From: an uncultured Clostridia bacterium
GTDB lineage: Bacteria > Bacillota > Clostridia > Oscillospirales > Acutalibacteraceae
Length of the DNA stretch: 60,357 nt
NCBI GenBank assembly: GCA_946184295.1
Contig: CAMHEZ010000013.1
Coordinates: 1 to 60,357, forward strand
Reading direction: 5' to 3'
The position numbers and the translations under genes were made by a program. Under the pieces are notes generated by a model. It saw only the letters and a program-made list of their open reading frames with translations, did not search any database and had not been told where the DNA came from. This document shows positions 25,697 through 33,101 of the stretch, piece by piece. Every line of letters starts with the position of its first letter. The stretch's first letter is position 1.

Positions 25697-26296
25697 ATGC
25701 GTTCTCTCTCGGAAATGTCTGACATGGAATTGATGTCTCTTTCCAATGCGGACAATCAGGCGGCATTCGCCTGCCTGATGGGGCGTTACAGTTCCATGAT
25801 TCATGCCAAAGCGTTGGCGAAAAGCAAGTCGTGCGGCGCCGACGTAGATGACTTCTCACAGGAAGCGGCGATTGGTTTTTTGAATGCTGTCAGAACCTAT
25901 GACGCGTCAAAAGGTGCAGAGTTCCGCACTTACGCCGAAATCTGCGTAGAAAATGTTCTGATTTCCGCAGTGAGAGCCTATGTCAGTCATAAAAACCAAC
26001 CGCTCAATGACCATAGGGAATTTGTAGATTCTGAACTTGCGGGCCGTGTCATTTTTTACGGACTGCCGGAATCACCGGTGGATCCCGAAGGGCACATATT
26101 TGAAAGTGAAAGTGTCGGCAGATTGACTGAGGCGATTTCCTCGAAGCTTACCGATTTGGAAAAAGCCGTGGTGAATATGCGTATCAGGGGTTTTTCTTAC
26201 GAGGAAACGGCAGACCGGCTTGGGATCAGCGTCAAGTCGGTGGACAATGCAATTCAGCGAGTAAGGAAAAAAATGAAATCGTTTGATACGAATTGA
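25697..26296 (+). CDS. RNA polymerase sigma-70 family factor, SigH-like
   Basis: A 199-residue sigma factor with region 2 (DDFSQEAAIGFLNAVRTYD, FRTYAEICVENVL) and region 4 (LTDLEKAVVNMRIRGFSYEE, LGISVKSVDNAIQRVRKKMK). The order and wording follow SigH, the stationary-phase/early-sporulation sigma factor, but identity looks modest and clostridia often hold several relatives, so sigH is not assigned. ATG 25697 is 6 nt after GAGGGGAG; longer in-frame readings run into the leader. It has its own strong promoter. The genes after it include dpaAB, but a terminator lies between. Confidence 0.85.
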   Translation: MRSLSEMSDMELMSLSNADNQAAFACLMGRYSSMIHAKALAKSKSCGADVDDFSQEAAIGFLNAVRTYDASKGAEFRTYAEICVENVLISAVRAYVSHKNQPLNDHREFVDSELAGRVIFYGLPESPVDPEGHIFESESVGRLTEAISSKLTDLEKAVVNMRIRGFSYEETADRLGISVKSVDNAIQRVRKKMKSFDTN

Positions 26297-26426
26297 TTTT
26301 TTTCTTTATTGTCACGGACGATTACCATCGTCTGCGATTTACAACAACCCTGTGCGGCAAACACGCAAAAGCGATGTATTGCGTCGTAGGGCAAACCATT
26401 TATTTTCTCAAAGTGAGGTTTTTACC

Positions 26427-26702
26427 ATGTACGAAGACAAAACTCTCAGATGTAAAGATTGCGGCAAAGAATTTATCTTCACCGCAGGTGAGCAGGAGTT
26501 CTATGCAAGCAAGGGTTTTGAAAATGAGCCCCAGCGCTGCAAGGAATGCCGCGACGCCAGAAAGAATGCATCGAGACAGCAGCGCGAGCAGTATACCGCC
26601 GTCTGCGCAGCGTGCGGCGGGGAAGCAAAGGTTCCCTTCAAGCCCACCGACGGTCGTCCTGTCTATTGCAGCGAGTGCTTCGCGAAGATGAAGGAAAACT
26701 GA
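26427..26702 (+). CDS. Double zinc-ribbon protein
   Basis: A 91-residue protein with four CxxC pairs: Cys9/12 and Cys38/41 make one zinc ribbon (zf-trcl-like: RCKDCGKEFIFTAGEQEFY), Cys60/63 and Cys81/84 a second (CAACGG...RPVYCSECF). Small proteins of this kind are common in clostridia, often near cold-shock or RNA-binding genes; no reaction is known. The ATG at 26427 has only AGTGAGG as a ribosome binding site. It is 130 bp after the sigma factor gene and may be co-transcribed with it. Confidence 0.85.
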   Translation: MYEDKTLRCKDCGKEFIFTAGEQEFYASKGFENEPQRCKECRDARKNASRQQREQYTAVCAACGGEAKVPFKPTDGRPVYCSECFAKMKEN

Positions 26703-26837
26703 TTGTGCCTGTATTGGTTCGGTTTCCTTCTTATCGCTTTGCCAAATGTCATTAAAATGAGATTTTTGTTGTTCTAATTTGATTAAGAGGGATTATCAAC
26801 AGGAATTAAACGAGATCCTCATGATTGGCAAGAGTTT

Positions 26838-26873
26838 CCCGGGAGAGGCAGCAATGCTTTTCCCGGGTTTTTT
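26838..26873 (+). terminator. Terminator after the zinc-ribbon gene
   Basis: CCCGGGA (26838-26844) pairs with TCCCGGG (26861-26867), followed by six T. Confidence 0.85.
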
Positions 26874-26897
26874 CTGTGTCATTTTTTGCCCGGTGCT

Positions 26898-26906
26898 CAT
26901 ACTCTG
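26898..26906 (+). promoter_or_regulatory. Possible sigma-K -10 element before dpaA
   Basis: CATACTCTG matches the sigma-K -10 pattern CATAnnnTR and lies 41 bp before dpaA, whose B. subtilis counterpart (spoVFA) is sigma-K dependent. No convincing -35 (AC) was found at the right distance. Confidence 0.45.
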
Positions 26907-26947
26907 TTGATAGGGGGGGAGAACGCCAATACCTGTGAGGGAGGGTA

Positions 26948-27820
26948 ATGATTTTGGATAAGTCCATATTCGCGGTAGTCGGGGGAGATGCACGTCAGGC
27001 TGTCCTGGCCAATTTGCTGGCAGGGGAGGGAAGTACCGTGTACTGCGCGGGGTTTGAACAGTCACCGCACCTGCTGACGGGAACCGCTTCCACCGATCCG
27101 CTGACCGCCGTACTGATGGCGGATATTGTAATCCTGCCCATGCCGCCCACACGCGACGGCATGACGCTCAACGCGCCGCTGAGTACCTACCGCGTGGAGC
27201 TGAATGAGGAATTTTGTGAGGCGCTGCGGGGCAAGACCGTGTTTGTCGGTATGGCGGGCAAGCTGCGTAATATCTCGCCTGGCTATGCCAAACTAAACCT
27301 GTTTGATTATTATGCCAATGAATCCTTCCTGCTGCGCAACGCACAGGCTACCGCCGAGGGAGCTCTTGCGGAAATCATCTCACATGTGCCGCATACCGTT
27401 TGCGGCAGTCGGATTTTAGTAACAGGGTGCGGCAGAATCACGCGGTTTCTCGCGCCTATGCTGCGGGCTTTGGGGGCTTCGGTGTCTATCGCCGCACGTA
27501 AACCCACCGATCGGGCTTGGATCCGGTCGCAAGGCATGGAACCGCTGACCTTTGGCAAAGCGGCACGCCGGACCAAAGAATTTGATGTGCTGGTCAACAC
27601 TGTTCCCGCGCCGATTGTCAATGAAAAATTCATTGACGGCATGACCGTTGATGCAGCGCTGCTCGACCTGGCTTCGCTGCCGGGCGGCATTGATCTGGAG
27701 GCTTGTGAAAAAAGAGGTCTCAAGGCATGGCGGGCACTGGGTCTTCCCGGCCAATACGCACCGCTGACCGCCGCGGAGATTATCAAGGATACTGTGATGT
27801 TGATACTGGAGGAGGGGTAA
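26948..27820 (+). CDS. dpaA: Dipicolinate synthase subunit A
   Basis: A 290-residue NAD(P)-binding subunit of dipicolinate synthase (SpoVFA), which makes the spore-core compound pyridine-2,6-dicarboxylate from the lysine precursor. A Rossmann motif is seen in ILVTGCGRITRFLAPML (about 157-173) and an N-terminal VVGGDARQ. The start at 26948 follows GGAGGGT. The B subunit gene follows 7 bp later in the same operon, as in B. subtilis. The call is firm because both subunits are adjacent. Confidence 0.95.
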   Translation: MILDKSIFAVVGGDARQAVLANLLAGEGSTVYCAGFEQSPHLLTGTASTDPLTAVLMADIVILPMPPTRDGMTLNAPLSTYRVELNEEFCEALRGKTVFVGMAGKLRNISPGYAKLNLFDYYANESFLLRNAQATAEGALAEIISHVPHTVCGSRILVTGCGRITRFLAPMLRALGASVSIAARKPTDRAWIRSQGMEPLTFGKAARRTKEFDVLVNTVPAPIVNEKFIDGMTVDAALLDLASLPGGIDLEACEKRGLKAWRALGLPGQYAPLTAAEIIKDTVMLILEEG

Positions 27821-27827
27821 ATTTCCC

Positions 27828-28409
27828 ATGGAGGAATTGAAAGGAATCAAAATCGGATATGCGCTCTGTGGCTCGTTCTGCACATTCCGGCAGTCTATCG
27901 ACGAAATGAGAGAACTGGTCGCGATGGGAGCGGAACTGGTTCCCATCATGTCGGCCAACGCCTACACGCTGGATACACGCTTCGGAAAAGCGGCGGATTT
28001 TATCCGCGAGATTGAGGACATCTGCGGCAGGAGTATCATTCACACCATTCCGCAAGCCGAGCCCATCGGCCCACAAAAGCTGCTTGACGTGCTGGTCATC
28101 TCTCCCTGCACGGGCAATACGCTTGCCAAACTGGCTAGCGGTGTGACCGATACTGCCGTTGCACTGGCAGCCAAAGCACATCTGCGCAACGCACGGCCGC
28201 TGGTGCTGGGTGTATCTACCAATGACGCGCTGGCCACTGCGTCCAAAAACATCGGTCTGCTGATGAACAGCAAACACATTTATTTCATTCCCATGTCGCA
28301 GGACGACCCGGTCAAAAAGCCCAATTCCGTGGTGGTTCACTTCGATAAAACGCCGGAAGCCATTCAGTGCGCCCTGGCAGGCCAACAGGTGCAGCCGCTT
28401 TACGTCTGA
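27828..28409 (+). CDS. dpaB: Dipicolinate synthase subunit B
   Basis: A 193-residue flavoprotein-like subunit (SpoVFB) with the family start KIGYALCGSFCTF, VISPCTGNTLAKLA and LVLGVSTNDAL; it resembles FMN-dependent decarboxylase-fold proteins. It partners DpaA in mother-cell dipicolinate synthesis. The start ATG at 27828 is just after GGAGGGGTAA, overlapping the dpaA stop region. Confidence 0.95.
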   Translation: MEELKGIKIGYALCGSFCTFRQSIDEMRELVAMGAELVPIMSANAYTLDTRFGKAADFIREIEDICGRSIIHTIPQAEPIGPQKLLDVLVISPCTGNTLAKLASGVTDTAVALAAKAHLRNARPLVLGVSTNDALATASKNIGLLMNSKHIYFIPMSQDDPVKKPNSVVVHFDKTPEAIQCALAGQQVQPLYV

Positions 28410-28436
28410 TATCTGAATTTTCTAATCGCAAAAATG

Positions 28437-28474
28437 CCGTCATCGGGGCAATGTTCCCTGATGACGGCTCTTTT
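28437..28474. terminator. Bidirectional terminator between dpaB and the aminotransferase gene
   Basis: CCGTCATC (28437-28444) pairs with GATGACGG (28460-28467), extended by GGGG/TCCC; T-rich on both strands. It separates converging genes. Confidence 0.85.
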
Positions 28475-28490
28475 CGGTGACAGTAAAAGA

Positions 28491-29684
28491 TTACTGCACC
28501 CCATACTGCTCGCGCACGAATCTTTCCAATACAGGAAGGCTGCGCTTAACTTTTTCGGTGTCAATGCAATACGCCATGCGGAAATAACCAGGACAACCAA
28601 AGTTATCTGCAGGCACAAGAATGAGATCGTACTGCTGGGCCTTGCGGCAAAAGGCATTTGCGTCCTTCTCCAGCGCCTTGGGGAAGATATAGAAGGTGCC
28701 GCCGGGTCTGACAACGGTGAAGCCCAGTGCAATCAGCTTGTCATAGATCAGATTCATGTTGGTTTCATACACGGACAAATCACTTGTTTCGTCGATGACC
28801 TTGGAAACCGCCAGCTGAATGATGGATGGCGGGCAGTTGTGACCGATACCCCGGCTGATCTGACCGCAGATGACCGCGATAATATCCGCGTCGGTGGCCT
28901 TGGGATTGACCGCTACATAACCAATGCGTTCGCCCGGCAGGCTGAGACTCTTGGAAAAGGAGTAGCAGGTGAGGGTGTTATCATAAAACTTGGCCACAAA
29001 CGGCGCATCTACCCCCGCAAAGACGATTTCGCGATAAGGTTCGTCGCTCACCAGGAAGATATCATGGCCATATTCGGTTTGTTTCTGACGAAGCAGATCG
29101 GCCAGACGTGTGAGCGTTTCCGAGGAATAAACTACGCCGGAGGGATTGTTTGGGGTGTTAACCAGCACCGCAGCCACTTTATCGGTGACCATCTGTTCAA
29201 ACGCCTCAAAGTTGATCTGAAAATTCTCCGTATTGGCGGGAACCACCTTGAGCACCGCACCGGTCTGATTCACGTAGGGCATATACTCAGGAAAAAAGGG
29301 CGCGAAAGTAAGCACTTCGTCGCCGGGCTGGGTAACGCAGCGAATCGCGTGAGCTACCGCGCCCGCCGCGCCGGTGGTCATAAAGATATGCTTTCCCGCG
29401 TAATTCATGCCAAAACGGCGGTTGAGGCTGTCGGCCACCGACTGACGCACCGATTCAATGCCGAGCGACGGACTGTAGCCGTGCAGCGCCACCGGCTCGT
29501 TAGTTTGCAGCAATTCGATCATGGTGTCAGTAAAATCCCGCGTACAGGGCACGCTGGGATTGCCGAGGCTGTAGTCAAAGACGTTCTCATAACCGATTTC
29601 CTTGCCGCGCGCCGTAGCGTATTCACTCAGCTCGCGAATGATGGATTTGCCTTGCAGCATTTGTTTATACTGTGCATTAATCAT
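28491..29684 (-). CDS. Class I/II pyridoxal-phosphate aminotransferase
   Basis: A 397-residue fold type I aminotransferase, of the aspartate-aminotransferase-like group. The PLP lysine lies in CYSFSKSLSLPGERIGY; VSDEPYREI holds the conserved Asp and Tyr, NTPNNPSG binds the substrate carboxylate area, and a C-terminal Arg is in GYFRMAYC. The substrate is uncertain (aspartate, aromatic or alanine). Aspartate-linked supply of lysine/DPA precursors would be a sensible role given the dpaAB neighbour, but the genes converge and share no promoter. The start ATG is at 29684; an extended -10 promoter lies about 115 bp upstream. Confidence 0.9.
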   Translation of the reverse strand: MINAQYKQMLQGKSIIRELSEYATARGKEIGYENVFDYSLGNPSVPCTRDFTDTMIELLQTNEPVALHGYSPSLGIESVRQSVADSLNRRFGMNYAGKHIFMTTGAAGAVAHAIRCVTQPGDEVLTFAPFFPEYMPYVNQTGAVLKVVPANTENFQINFEAFEQMVTDKVAAVLVNTPNNPSGVVYSSETLTRLADLLRQKQTEYGHDIFLVSDEPYREIVFAGVDAPFVAKFYDNTLTCYSFSKSLSLPGERIGYVAVNPKATDADIIAVICGQISRGIGHNCPPSIIQLAVSKVIDETSDLSVYETNMNLIYDKLIALGFTVVRPGGTFYIFPKALEKDANAFCRKAQQYDLILVPADNFGCPGYFRMAYCIDTEKVKRSLPVLERFVREQYGVQ

Positions 29685-29797
29685 GATGTTTTTTCCTTCC
29701 GTAAATAGGGTAATACCGATTGGGTTGATTTCCGTTTACCGTCATAAGTCGAACGGCGGAAACATAAAAATTAAATGGAGCTTTTTTATGCTTTTCC

Positions 29798-29806
29798 ATT
29801 ATAACA
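29798..29806 (-). promoter_or_regulatory. Extended -10 promoter of the aminotransferase gene
   Basis: On the minus strand TG-T-TATAAT, the same extended -10 form as at the serpin gene; no clear -35. Confidence 0.5.
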
Positions 29807-29858
29807 GAACCTTCACGGATACTCAATGATTTTCTGTGATTTTTTCGGGGAGTTTTTC

Positions 29859-30563
29859 ATGTATCTGACATATCTTTTCATTTGCGGGCTGTTGTCGCTG
29901 TCAATCACTGGGCTGCTGATCATTGCAGCAGTCCGGACAGGACGACGGCGCCGGGAAGATTTTTTTTCTGCTTCGCTGGGTATAATCATCTTTGTATGTG
30001 TAAAAAGTATAGTGACGGACTGCGGCTGGGGATTCGCCGCACTTTTTGGCATTCCTCACGGGCCTGTCGCGCAGCTTTGTCTCACATTTGGTGCATTTTT
30101 CTTTTTTCGTACACTGCGCTGTACCGGTGGAACAGATGCACTCGAATTTGGAAATCATTTTACAGAAAACGCCTCCCTGCTCTGCTTTGCTATCGGACGC
30201 AATCTGCTGTGCGACGATACGACCGTGGCAAATCTTTCTCTGTACCTGCTGGGGGAAGCTGCGGAACTGGCTCTGATGACGACAGCAGTGCAACTGATAA
30301 ACGGGGAAGAGACACCTCCCAAGGTACCGATCGTCATGGAACGGGCCGCCATGCTGATCGGTATCAAAACTGTCATCTGTACCATATTGCGGCAGCAAGC
30401 AGGACAGCAAAGAGAATTTTCGGGAGTGGTACTGATAACTATAGGACTGACCGGGCTGGTGTGTGAATTTGTGGATGCAATCAGCCCCGGCCGCGAGATA
30501 AAACCCGGCGGATTCGCTGCAGGATTCACAGCGGCCCTGTGTATGACGGCGCTCTTCGGGTGA
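29859..30563 (+). CDS. Integral membrane protein, function unknown
   Basis: A 234-residue protein with about six hydrophobic segments; the first starts YLTYLFICGLLSLSITGLLI. No family motif is recognised. It contains several Cys and charged residues inside or next to predicted helices (VCVKSIVTDCGWGF, ICTILRQQAGQQRE). ATG 29859 is 6 nt after CGGGGAG; an upstream in-frame ATG at 29826 is less well placed. It diverges from the aminotransferase gene. Codon use looks like its neighbours, so there is no sign of recent transfer. Confidence 0.65.
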   Translation: MYLTYLFICGLLSLSITGLLIIAAVRTGRRRREDFFSASLGIIIFVCVKSIVTDCGWGFAALFGIPHGPVAQLCLTFGAFFFFRTLRCTGGTDALEFGNHFTENASLLCFAIGRNLLCDDTTVANLSLYLLGEAAELALMTTAVQLINGEETPPKVPIVMERAAMLIGIKTVICTILRQQAGQQREFSGVVLITIGLTGLVCEFVDAISPGREIKPGGFAAGFTAALCMTALFG

Positions 30564-30605
30564 CAGGCCGAAAGCATAATTTAAAATAAATTAAGAATTG
30601 TGCGG

Positions 30606-30634
30606 TTGACAAACGCATTGCAACAATGTAATAT
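30606..30634 (+). promoter_or_regulatory. Promoter upstream of the rnj leader
   Basis: TTGACA (30606-30611), a 17-bp spacer and TAATAT (30629-30634). It lies more than 430 bp before the RNase J start codon. Confidence 0.75.
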
Positions 30635-30640
30635 AGAATA

Positions 30641-30856
30641 GATAATGTGTTCGGATTTATGTGTTGCGGCAAAGTTCTTTTCAAAATATGACGCGCATCC
30701 GGCTGTTGTGGATACAGCGGATACGGTTGTTTTTGGCAAAAGCGTTTTTGCGTTTTACATGAGATAGGGAACAGCGTCAACGGAGTTTCTCTCCGCAGCA
30801 GCGCTGCGCGATGGCTTAGCCGCATAAAATCAAATTGGTTATTTTATATTTTTTCG
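30641..30856 (+). ncRNA. Candidate structured RNA or long leader before rnj
   Basis: About 215 nt without a coding gene. TGCGGC (30665-30670) can pair with GCCGCA (30819-30824) to close a multi-branched region that contains GCAAAA/TTTTGC (30736-30751), CGGAG/CTCCG (30781-30795) and GCAGC/GCTGC (30795-30807). An A/T-rich hairpin ATAAAAT/ATTTTAT (30824-30847) followed by a T-run may end it. A consensus promoter stands directly before it. I do not recognise a known RNA family (6S RNA was considered). It may be an independent RNA or part of the rnj leader. Boundaries are estimates. Confidence 0.35.
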
Positions 30857-31068
30857 TCCATCATAAAATGGCGTTCTCCGGGGACTTCGGAAGCCCGCCG
30901 GATTACAGCGCAGAATCGGAACGGGAAAATATATACGCATAATGTGTTCGGATAAAATCAATAGTGAAGACATCGTCTGTCTTGCCCGATCCGGTTGTTT
31001 TGCTATGGGTCGCGCAGGCTGTTTTTTGTCGCTTGTCTTCAGAAAAAATTGACAATGGAGGATTTTTT

Positions 31069-32988
31069 GTGCAACAGGAAAATGGAAAAAAGAACCGTAA
31101 AAACATCAACCATACCCAAAGTCCGTCGGAAAATCGCTTTCGCAAAATCAAGTCCGACGGCAGCACTGGCAAATACGGCCGTTTCCGTCCAAGCCCGTCC
31201 TCACGCGGCGGAGAGGAAAAGGAAACCGCATCGCAGCGCGATGTTACTGTGAGACGTTCGGGCAATTACGGCGGCTACAAGAAAAAGAATTACAGCCGTC
31301 CTCCGCGCAGTGCGTCGCCATCGGCTTTGCCGGTGCGCATCTCGTTTATCGGCGGTCTGAATGAAATCGGGAAAAATATCACAATGTTTGAGTACGGAGA
31401 CGAAGCCATCGTGGTGGACTGCGGCATGGCCTTTCCCGATGACACCATGCTGGGCGTCGATCTGGTCATTCCCGATTTTACCTATCTGGAAAACAATAAG
31501 GATAAGATCAAAGGCATCTTCCTGACACATGGTCATGAAGACCATATCGGCTCGTTGCCCTATCTGCTCAAAAAGATCAACTTGCCGCTTTACGGTACCC
31601 GTCTGACGCTGGGGCTGGTAGAGGGCAAGTTACGGGAACACCGTCTGCTTGGCTCGGTGGAAATGCACGAGGTCTCCGCCGGTCAGACCGTCAATGTAGG
31701 CAGCTTCCGTGTGGAGTTCATCAATGTGAATCACTCCATTCCCGACGCGGTGGGCTTTGCGATTCACACACCGGCTGGTATTATCGTCCATACGGGAGAC
31801 TTCAAAATTGATTCTACGCCGATTCACGGCGATATGATCGACTTGGGCCGTTTTGCACAGCTCGGCAAAGAAGGCGTACTCTGTATGATGGCGGATTCCA
31901 CCAACGCTGAACGCCCCGGCTTTACCATGAGTGAGCGCAAGGTGGGTGAATCTTTCAACACGCTTTTTCAAAGCGAATCCGCCAAGGACAAGCGTATCAT
32001 CATCGCAACCTTTGCCTCCAATATTTACCGCATTCAGCAAATCATTGATTATGCTTATAAATTTGGCCGTAAAGTCGCCGTAAGCGGGCGCAGCATGATT
32101 AATACCGTTACCGTTTCGCAGGAATTGGGCTATCTGCATGTGCCGGAAGGCGTGATGATTGATATCTCTATGCTCAACCGCTACCCAAAGAATAAAATTG
32201 TGCTGATTACAACGGGGAGCCAGGGCGAGCCGATGAGCGCTCTCACCCGTATGGCTTTCTCCGATCACCGTCAGGTTGAAATCGGCCCGGACGACTTCAT
32301 TATCATCTCCGCTAACCCCATTCCCGGTAACGAAAAGAACGTAGGCAACGTGGTAAACGAACTGCTCAAGCACAAGTGCGAGGTCGTTTATGAGAAAATG
32401 TACGACGTCCACGTCTCAGGTCATGCCTGCCAGGAAGAACTGAAGCTCATGCTGGGTCTCATCAAGCCGAAATACTTCATTCCCGTTCACGGCGAGCAGA
32501 AGCATCTGCTCAAGCACGCGGGACTGGCCCGTGCGGTAGGAATCCCCGACAAAAATGTGTGTATCGCGGATCTGGGCGACTGCGTCGAGGTATGCGAAAG
32601 CCATATCAAGAAGATCGGCGTCGTGCCGAGCGGGAAGCTGTTGGTGGACGGTCTTGGGGTCGGCGATGTGGGCAGCGTGGTGTTGCGCGACAGAAAACAC
32701 CTCGGACAGGACGGTTTGATTATCGTGGTCATGGCCATCAGCTCTGACGCAGGTCTTACGGTTTCGGGACCCGATATCGTTTCCCGCGGCTTTGTCTACG
32801 TTCGCGACGCGGAACCGCTGCTCGATGAGGCACGCAGAATCGCCGCTGACGCGCTGGAAGACTGCTTTGACGAAGGTGTGCGTGAATGGGGACAAATCAA
32901 GACACGTGTGCGCGACGAGCTGTCCAGGTTCATCTACGAACGGACCAAACGCAGCCCGATGATTCTGCCCATTATCATGGAAGTCTGA
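31069..32988 (+). CDS. rnj: Ribonuclease J
   Basis: A 639-residue metallo-beta-lactamase/beta-CASP ribonuclease with 5'-3' exo- and endonuclease activity in mRNA turnover. The zinc site is HGHEDHIG (about 154-161), with HTGDFK and, later, GHACQEEL and HGEQ. The first 80 residues are a basic, Gly/Ser/Arg/Asn-rich low-complexity extension before the usual start (VRISFIGGLNEIG). The start is GTG at 31069, 6 nt after TGGAGGA; longer in-frame readings would pass through the leader. A second copy of a 15-bp sequence lies 116 bp upstream (30939-30953). Confidence 0.93.
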   Translation: MQQENGKKNRKNINHTQSPSENRFRKIKSDGSTGKYGRFRPSPSSRGGEEKETASQRDVTVRRSGNYGGYKKKNYSRPPRSASPSALPVRISFIGGLNEIGKNITMFEYGDEAIVVDCGMAFPDDTMLGVDLVIPDFTYLENNKDKIKGIFLTHGHEDHIGSLPYLLKKINLPLYGTRLTLGLVEGKLREHRLLGSVEMHEVSAGQTVNVGSFRVEFINVNHSIPDAVGFAIHTPAGIIVHTGDFKIDSTPIHGDMIDLGRFAQLGKEGVLCMMADSTNAERPGFTMSERKVGESFNTLFQSESAKDKRIIIATFASNIYRIQQIIDYAYKFGRKVAVSGRSMINTVTVSQELGYLHVPEGVMIDISMLNRYPKNKIVLITTGSQGEPMSALTRMAFSDHRQVEIGPDDFIIISANPIPGNEKNVGNVVNELLKHKCEVVYEKMYDVHVSGHACQEELKLMLGLIKPKYFIPVHGEQKHLLKHAGLARAVGIPDKNVCIADLGDCVEVCESHIKKIGVVPSGKLLVDGLGVGDVGSVVLRDRKHLGQDGLIIVVMAISSDAGLTVSGPDIVSRGFVYVRDAEPLLDEARRIAADALEDCFDEGVREWGQIKTRVRDELSRFIYERTKRSPMILPIIMEV

Positions 32989-33101
32989 TGAATGCAGAAA
33001 AAACGTGTATATACGGGGTTCGGCAGCATTGGCATCACTTGAATAATATGTAATATGCCGGCAATGGTCCGGCAAAAACACAGTGATATGGTGGTGGTTT
33101 G

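Noticed and set aside
25697-26296. Calling the sigma factor sigH
   Set aside because: Region order fits SigH, but relatives exist in multiple copies in clostridia and the sequence is quite different from B. subtilis SigH.
30641-30856. 6S RNA as an identity for the RNA before rnj
   Set aside because: I could not place the long central bubble and end pairing expected of 6S RNA; only a general structured RNA is supported.
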